Shown: one piece after another, positions 6,273 through 10,490 of the stretch
Position numbering within the stretch: position 1 is the stretch's first letter
Layout: the number at the start of each line of letters is the position of its first letter
DNA from: an uncultured Bacteroidales bacterium
GTDB lineage: Bacteria; Bacteroidota; Bacteroidia; Bacteroidales; UBA3663
Direction of reading: 5' to 3'
Assembly (NCBI GenBank): GCA_937899265.1
Contig: CALBPV010000075.1
Coordinates: forward strand, 1 to 10,490
DNA length: 10,490 bases
The notes under the pieces: model-generated
The model's database searches: none
Seen by the model: the letters and a program-made list of their open reading frames with translations, nothing else
What the model was told of the DNA's origin: nothing
Translations under genes and position numbers: made by a program

Positions 6273-7589
6273 TTATTGCAACCTGTTACGGAAGAACATA
6301 ACCTCGTTGAAGGTGATTCCCAAAGAGAATCCGAGATAGTTTTCCGATAGGAGACCGCTTTTGGAGGGGGCAAGGTGGGTATAATCGATGGCTAAGTTCA
6401 GCATTGAACGTCTGTTCGACATCTGTCCCACGGGGAAGGAAACGCCGGCCGAAACCGTGTACTCCCAATTCTGCGAACCATAGACCTCTATGTAGGAGTT
6501 TTTGGCTGAGATACCGGCGCGATAACGGCAAACCTTAAAGTAGTTTTGGTCGATAATCGCAGGACGGTACTCAAAACCCGCTGCAAATTTAGTAATATTT
6601 TTGTAAAAATCGTCGATTTTTTGCAAATTTGTGCTCAAACCGGGTACATTTTTCCAATTTTCGAACGAAAAATCAGCTCCGAAGACCCATTTTCTGTCAA
6701 AATTGAACGTTGCACCCACTCCGAATTTGAGAGGTGTGGCCATTCTCATGTCGGTGAGAGAATAGGCAATCGTGTCGGAATTGTTCGACTTTTCGATTTC
6801 GGCATCGATGTCGAGATCGATTTTCGGCGAGAAAGTGGCACCCACGGTGAACGACCGCGTCGGCGAGAGAAGGCGGGTGTACTGCACGCCCAAATCAATC
6901 GACATACCATTGGCCGTAAAGGTTCGCCAGGTGAAGGTTGAGTGTCCGTGACCCGAATTGATGAGGAAGGTGCCCGCATTCGATACCGTGCCCCAGATAT
7001 AACCTATATTGACACCCACCGAGAGAGACTGCGTACGGGTATTGAGGGGCATCCAGGCGATGGAGGCCATCGCACGCGACAGACCGCCCGTGCCTCCGTA
7101 GTAGGTTTCGTAGGTCATTGTGTCGTTGGCCGTGATTTGCGATTCGATGGGAATGGAGTCGTTGGTGCCGTACTCATAACCCACCATCGAATAAGGTGTC
7201 AGCGACAGCGAACCGGCGAAATTGCGCCACAGGGGGAAATGGAACGAGAAGTAAGAGAAGCCTGCATCCCATTTCGAGGCCTTCTGGCCGTTCTCGGAGT
7301 AACGTCCGTATTGGGCCTCCAGACCGAGGTCGAATATCATCGTCAGTGTATCGATGGCCGTGAGGGAAGCCGGATTGTAGAGGTTGGTGTAGGCGTTGCT
7401 GCGCACACCCTGGCTCAATCCACCCATACCGCGGGTAATGACATTGCCCACATTTCCCAACTTGCCCATGCCGTAACGTGTGTAGGGCGACGAGGTGAGG
7501 TTGGACGGGTTTTCATTCTGAGCCCGTCCGGCCGTAAACGCCACCCCCAACAACAGGGCGAGACTAACTTTTTTTATAGTGTCTATCAT
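6273..7589 (-). CDS. Outer-membrane beta-barrel protein, SSPYxRYG type
   Basis: A 438-residue predicted outer-membrane barrel. The ATG at 7589 starts a signal peptide MIDTIKKVSLALLLGVAFTA with cleavage near GRAQ (about residue 24). A longer frame reaches a TTG at 7613, but that codon lies in the promoter -7 element, so it is rejected. The mature N-terminus has SSPYTRYGMGKLG (33-45), then TRGMGGLS and YNPASL (71-76), marks I recall from a Bacteroidetes family distantly like FadL/OmpP1 transport barrels. The rest is alternating polar/aromatic strands with Gly and Tyr/Phe ends, finishing with LGFSLGITFNEVMFFRNRLQ as a likely closing strand. It is the first gene of a two-gene unit with the secreted TPR protein. 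No catalytic motif is seen; substrate or role is unknown. Codons near 6585-6665 are markedly more A/T-rich than the rest. Confidence 0.85.
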   Translation of the reverse strand: MIDTIKKVSLALLLGVAFTAGRAQNENPSNLTSSPYTRYGMGKLGNVGNVITRGMGGLSQGVRSNAYTNLYNPASLTAIDTLTMIFDLGLEAQYGRYSENGQKASKWDAGFSYFSFHFPLWRNFAGSLSLTPYSMVGYEYGTNDSIPIESQITANDTMTYETYYGGTGGLSRAMASIAWMPLNTRTQSLSVGVNIGYIWGTVSNAGTFLINSGHGHSTFTWRTFTANGMSIDLGVQYTRLLSPTRSFTVGATFSPKIDLDIDAEIEKSNNSDTIAYSLTDMRMATPLKFGVGATFNFDRKWVFGADFSFENWKNVPGLSTNLQKIDDFYKNITKFAAGFEYRPAIIDQNYFKVCRYRAGISAKNSYIEVYGSQNWEYTVSAGVSFPVGQMSNRRSMLNLAIDYTHLAPSKSGLLSENYLGFSLGITFNEVMFFRNRLQ

Positions 7590-7610
7590 TAATCTGTTCA
7601 ATTTTGGCTG

Positions 7611-7642
7611 CAAAGATAATGATTTTTTTTGAAACTACCAAA
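7611..7642 (-). promoter_or_regulatory. Sigma-ABfr-type promoter for the barrel-TPR unit
   Basis: The minus strand has TTTG (7642-7639), a 20-nt spacer, then TATCTTTG (7618-7611). Both elements match the Bacteroidetes consensus and the -7 octamer is identical to that of the rplU promoter. The predicted start near 7605 leaves a leader of only about 15 nt before the ATG at 7589. The -33 element sits within 20 bp of the guaA stop codon. Confidence 0.85.
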
Positions 7643-7656
7643 AAAATTAAGTTTTT

Positions 7657-9234
7657 TTATTCCCATTCAATCGTCGAAGGCGGTTTTGAGCTGATATCAT
7701 AGCAAACACGGTTCACTCCGCGCACTTTATTGATGATATCATTTGACACTTGCGCCATGAATTCGTAAGGCAAGTGAGCCCAGTCGGCTGTCATTGCATC
7801 GGTAGAGGTGACAGCTCTCAGGGCTACGGCCCGTTCGTAGGTACGTTCGTCGCCCATCACGCCCACACTCTTGACGGGCAGAAGGATGACACCTGCCTGC
7901 CAAACCCTGTGATAGAGAGACTGCTCGTTGCCGTATTCGTCCTTCACGATGTTGCCTTCGGAATCCTTGATTTTCCATTCGCGGAGTCCCTGAATGAAAA
8001 TGTCGTCGGCATCCTGGAGTATTCGCACTTTCTCGCGGGTAATGTCCCCCAAAATTCTCACGGCCAGACCGGGACCCGGGAAGGGATGACGGGTGATGAG
8101 GTGTTCGGGCATTCCGAGCTGACGGCCCACACGGCGCACTTCGTCCTTGAAAAGCCACTTGAGCGGTTCGCAAAGTTTGAGATTCATCTTCTCGGGGAGA
8201 CCGCCCACATTGTGGTGACTCTTGATAACCCGACCCGTGATGTTGAGACTCTCGATACGGTCGGGATAGATGGTTCCCTGAGCCAGCCATTTGGCATCGG
8301 TGATTTTCTGTGCTTCTGCATCGAAGACATCGATGAATCCCTTGCCGATGATTTTACGCTTCTTTTCGGGTTCGGTGACACCTTCAAGTTCGCTGAAAAA
8401 CTTCTCGCTGGCATCCACGCCTATAACATTGAGTCCCAGACATTCATAGTCGTGGAGCACATTCTTGAACTCGTTTTTGCGAAGCATACCGTGATCGACG
8501 AAGATACAGGTGAGATTTTTACCGATGGCCCGGTTGAGCAGCACGGCAGCCACACTCGAATCGACACCGCCCGAGAGACCCAGAATCACGCGGTCATTGC
8601 CCAACTGTGCTTGAAGTTCGGCTACGGTTGTCTCGACAAAGTTGGCGGGACTCCAATCCTGCCTTCCGCCGCAGATATCGACCACAAAGTTGCGTAGCAG
8701 TTGTGTGCCCTGGGTTGTGTGGAATACTTCGGGGTGGAATTGTACGCCCCACAGCTTCTCTCCGTCGGCCTGATAGGCAGCATATTTCACCTTTTCGGTC
8801 GAAGCGATGCAACGGAATCCGTCGGGCAAAGCCGTGATGGTGTCTCCGTGACTCATCCACACCTGCGAATTGTCGTTGAAACCTTGGAAGAGGAGGTTCT
8901 CCTTCTCGAAAGTCTTGAGGTTGGCGCGGCCATATTCGCGCGAGTTGGCCGGCTCCACTTTGCCGCCGTAGAGATAGCTCATGTACTGCGCTCCGTAGCA
9001 AATGCCCAAAATGGGATACTTGCCGCGTATCTCTGTCATATCGGCTTTGAATGCCTCCTTGTCATAGACCGAGAAGGGTGAACCCGACAGGATGACACCT
9101 ATCACAGAAGGGTCGTCCTTGGGCATTTTGTTGTAGGGCAGAATTTCGCAGAAAGTGTCAAGTTCGCGCACACGACGGCCTATCAGCTGAGTCGTCTGGC
9201 TTCCGAAATCGAGAATGATGATTTTCTGTTGCAT
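7657..9234 (-). CDS. guaA: GMP synthase (glutamine-hydrolysing)
   Basis: Cytoplasmic enzyme of purine synthesis that converts XMP to GMP using ATP and ammonia released from glutamine. At 525 residues it has the usual full length. The N-terminal class I glutamine amidotransferase domain (about 1-190) carries the nucleophile Cys79 in LGICYGAQ and the His167/Glu169 pair in VQFHPEV. The ATP pyrophosphatase domain has the P-loop SGGVDSS (221-227) and the later HNVGGLPEKM and HPFPGPGLAVR blocks. The C-terminal dimerisation domain ends with the family signature SSKPPSTIEWE. All key residues I can check are present. The ATG at 9234 gives the standard start QQKIIILDFGSQ. It follows the TPR gene by 42 bp without a visible promoter, so the two may share a transcript. 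I see no GC-rich terminator after it, only an A/T hairpin at 7640-7658. Confidence 0.98.
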   Translation of the reverse strand: MQQKIIILDFGSQTTQLIGRRVRELDTFCEILPYNKMPKDDPSVIGVILSGSPFSVYDKEAFKADMTEIRGKYPILGICYGAQYMSYLYGGKVEPANSREYGRANLKTFEKENLLFQGFNDNSQVWMSHGDTITALPDGFRCIASTEKVKYAAYQADGEKLWGVQFHPEVFHTTQGTQLLRNFVVDICGGRQDWSPANFVETTVAELQAQLGNDRVILGLSGGVDSSVAAVLLNRAIGKNLTCIFVDHGMLRKNEFKNVLHDYECLGLNVIGVDASEKFFSELEGVTEPEKKRKIIGKGFIDVFDAEAQKITDAKWLAQGTIYPDRIESLNITGRVIKSHHNVGGLPEKMNLKLCEPLKWLFKDEVRRVGRQLGMPEHLITRHPFPGPGLAVRILGDITREKVRILQDADDIFIQGLREWKIKDSEGNIVKDEYGNEQSLYHRVWQAGVILLPVKSVGVMGDERTYERAVALRAVTSTDAMTADWAHLPYEFMAQVSNDIINKVRGVNRVCYDISSKPPSTIEWE

Positions 9235-9276
9235 ATTGGTAGTTGTTGTATTTTTTTCTGTAATTATCTGATATCC

Positions 9277-10490
9277 TCAGTCGGCTGTGGCTCGTTTCAG
9301 CACACTGTAGGCGGCCACAAGTCCGAGTTCGCCTGCCTTGCTGAGGTCTTTCACTCCGGCTTCGGTCTGTCCTTGGCGAAGACGTATGAGTCCGCGATTG
9401 TAATAAGCTTCGGCAAAATTGGGATAAAGCTCTATCGCACGGTTCAAGTCTTCGACAGCTGCATCGAAGTTGTTGAGTTTCGAGGAGATGAAGGCGCGAT
9501 TGTAATAGGCGTACACGAAGGTGGGCGACAGTTCTATCACACGGTTCAAGTCGCGTATGGCCAGTTCGCATTCCACCTTGCGCGAAGCTTTCAGCCGTTC
9601 GAGGTCGAGACTGGCCTGCTGCCCGGCCGAGAGACCTTTCACGGCCTGATATTCTGCGGAATGGGTTCCCAAAGCCGAGTTTTTGAGTTCCTCCTCCCCT
9701 TCCGAACTTGTGGCCGTAGCGGCAGCACGTTCGTTCACTTCCAGCTGGCGGAAGCGGATTACGGCCCTATTGAAGAAGGCCAGAATAAAATCCGAACGGC
9801 GGAGTATCACCTGATTCAAGTCGTTGATGGCATTCTGATAGTCCTGCACCAGCATGTAGTCCAGACTGCGTCCGAAGAAGGTGACCACGCTTCCGCCCGA
9901 GGCTCCGATGATCGAGGAGTAGTCGTTGATGCTCGTGAAATGGGCATTCACCTGATTCTGGCTCAACATGGGTTCGTGGCAAACCACTTTCAGCCTGCGG
10001 CTCAAGAGGCCGGCGCGATTGAAATCGGAGAGCGTCTTCTCGAAATATATCCACTGACGCACCTCGCTGCTCTCCTCATAGTACGAGAGGATAAACATGG
10101 GCTGGAGTTCGACCGTGAACTGTCGGTCCTGAATCCTGCCTCTTATGGAGCTCTTATAGCGGTCTTTGGTGTCGTTGATAGAGGCCGTCATCACGCGGTT
10201 GAACTTGCGTATGTTACGGTCGCTTTCCTTGCGCGAACGCTCCTGGTCGGTCAGTTCGGCATCTTCGTCCTCGGGATGTGTCTCTCCGCGTTCTTTGGCC
10301 TGTTTGGCTTGCTGTTCGATGAGGAAGGCCTGTTTGAAATCCTCGTCGGCTGCTTTTGTGCGGCCCAGTTTGCGGTTGTCTTCAGCTCTCGCATAAAGGG
10401 CGGGAAAGAATTTCGGATGTTGTTCGAAGACAGCGGTATAGTCCTCAACAGCACCCCGCAGGTCGCCTGTCTCGTCTCGAAGGATAGCCC
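9277..10490 (-). CDS. TPR-repeat protein, partial (5' end beyond the window)
   Basis: The frame stays open from the TGA at 9277 to the right edge, so only the C-terminal 403 residues are visible and the start lies outside. A GTG-ATG pair near 10194 is not the start, because the upstream codons encode a good TPR unit (DLRGAVEDYTAVFEQHPKFF, 9-28 of the visible part). A very charged Lys/Glu/Asp-rich linker follows (about 48-98), then a region without clear repeats (100-210), one TPR helix pair with FFNRA (217-247), an acidic insert (about 255-285), and two tandem TPRs with YYNRA and YYNRG (306-373). No signal peptide can be judged. It lies 42 bp before guaA on the same strand and is probably cotranscribed. 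Role unknown; TPRs suggest a protein-binding scaffold. Confidence 0.85.
   Translation of the reverse strand, partial: AILRDETGDLRGAVEDYTAVFEQHPKFFPALYARAEDNRKLGRTKAADEDFKQAFLIEQQAKQAKERGETHPEDEDAELTDQERSRKESDRNIRKFNRVMTASINDTKDRYKSSIRGRIQDRQFTVELQPMFILSYYEESSEVRQWIYFEKTLSDFNRAGLLSRRLKVVCHEPMLSQNQVNAHFTSINDYSSIIGASGGSVVTFFGRSLDYMLVQDYQNAINDLNQVILRRSDFILAFFNRAVIRFRQLEVNERAAATATSSEGEEELKNSALGTHSAEYQAVKGLSAGQQASLDLERLKASRKVECELAIRDLNRVIELSPTFVYAYYNRAFISSKLNNFDAAVEDLNRAIELYPNFAEAYYNRGLIRLRQGQTEAGVKDLSKAGELGLVAAYSVLKRATAD

Noticed and set aside
7590..7613. TTG start for the barrel protein at 7613
   Set aside because: The codon is part of the promoter -7 element and would lie upstream of the transcription start.
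7640..7658. A7/T7 hairpin just past the guaA stop as a terminator
   Set aside because: The stem is only A-T pairs and overlaps the -33 region of the next promoter; it may help end transcription but is not a convincing terminator.
7750..8697. Long open frame (315 codons) on the plus strand opposite guaA
   Set aside because: Antisense shadow of guaA, whose motifs are complete on the minus strand.

Overview
The window reads as a chromosomal segment from a member of the Bacteroidales, most likely Prevotellaceae or a close relative. This rests on the rplU-rpmA-serS gene order, two promoters that fit the Bacteroidetes sigma-ABfr consensus (TTTG, 20-nt spacer, TAnnTTTG), A/T-rich gene leaders mostly without Shine-Dalgarno sequences, an outer-membrane barrel protein of a Bacteroidetes type, and a GH115 alpha-glucuronidase. 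The genus is inference. Every gene is on the minus strand, so transcription runs from right to left.

In transcription order (right to left): a TPR protein that is cut by the right edge (9277 to beyond 10490) leads, after 42 bp, into guaA (GMP synthase). Next comes a two-gene unit with its own promoter (7611-7642): a beta-barrel outer-membrane protein and a secreted TPR protein, closed by a strong intrinsic terminator (4782-4833). A lone secreted GH115 alpha-glucuronidase follows. A second clear promoter (2263-2294) and a structured leader of about 90 nt then drive rplU and rpmA. A terminator-like hairpin (1495-1545) lies between rpmA and serS. serS ends at its own terminator (127-163). The far left holds a 41-bp tandem repeat that carries a TTGACA-N2-TGTCAA palindrome.

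The genes fall into separate functional groups: translation (bL21, bL27, seryl-tRNA synthetase), purine synthesis (GuaA), envelope (barrel protein and secreted TPR partner) and glucuronoxylan breakdown (GH115). Three of the best-guess start codons are shorter than the longest open frame: rplU, the GH115 gene and the outer-membrane protein. In each case the extra upstream codons run through a leader, a terminator or a promoter.

I found no convincing new multi-gene system; the coding content is mostly core genome. The points most worth a second look are regulatory: the hairpin just ahead of serS, the hairpin-bearing rplU leader, the 9-nt Shine-Dalgarno match before rpmA, and the 41-bp palindromic repeats. 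No gene-free stretch exceeds 300 bases; the longest is 2168-2402.
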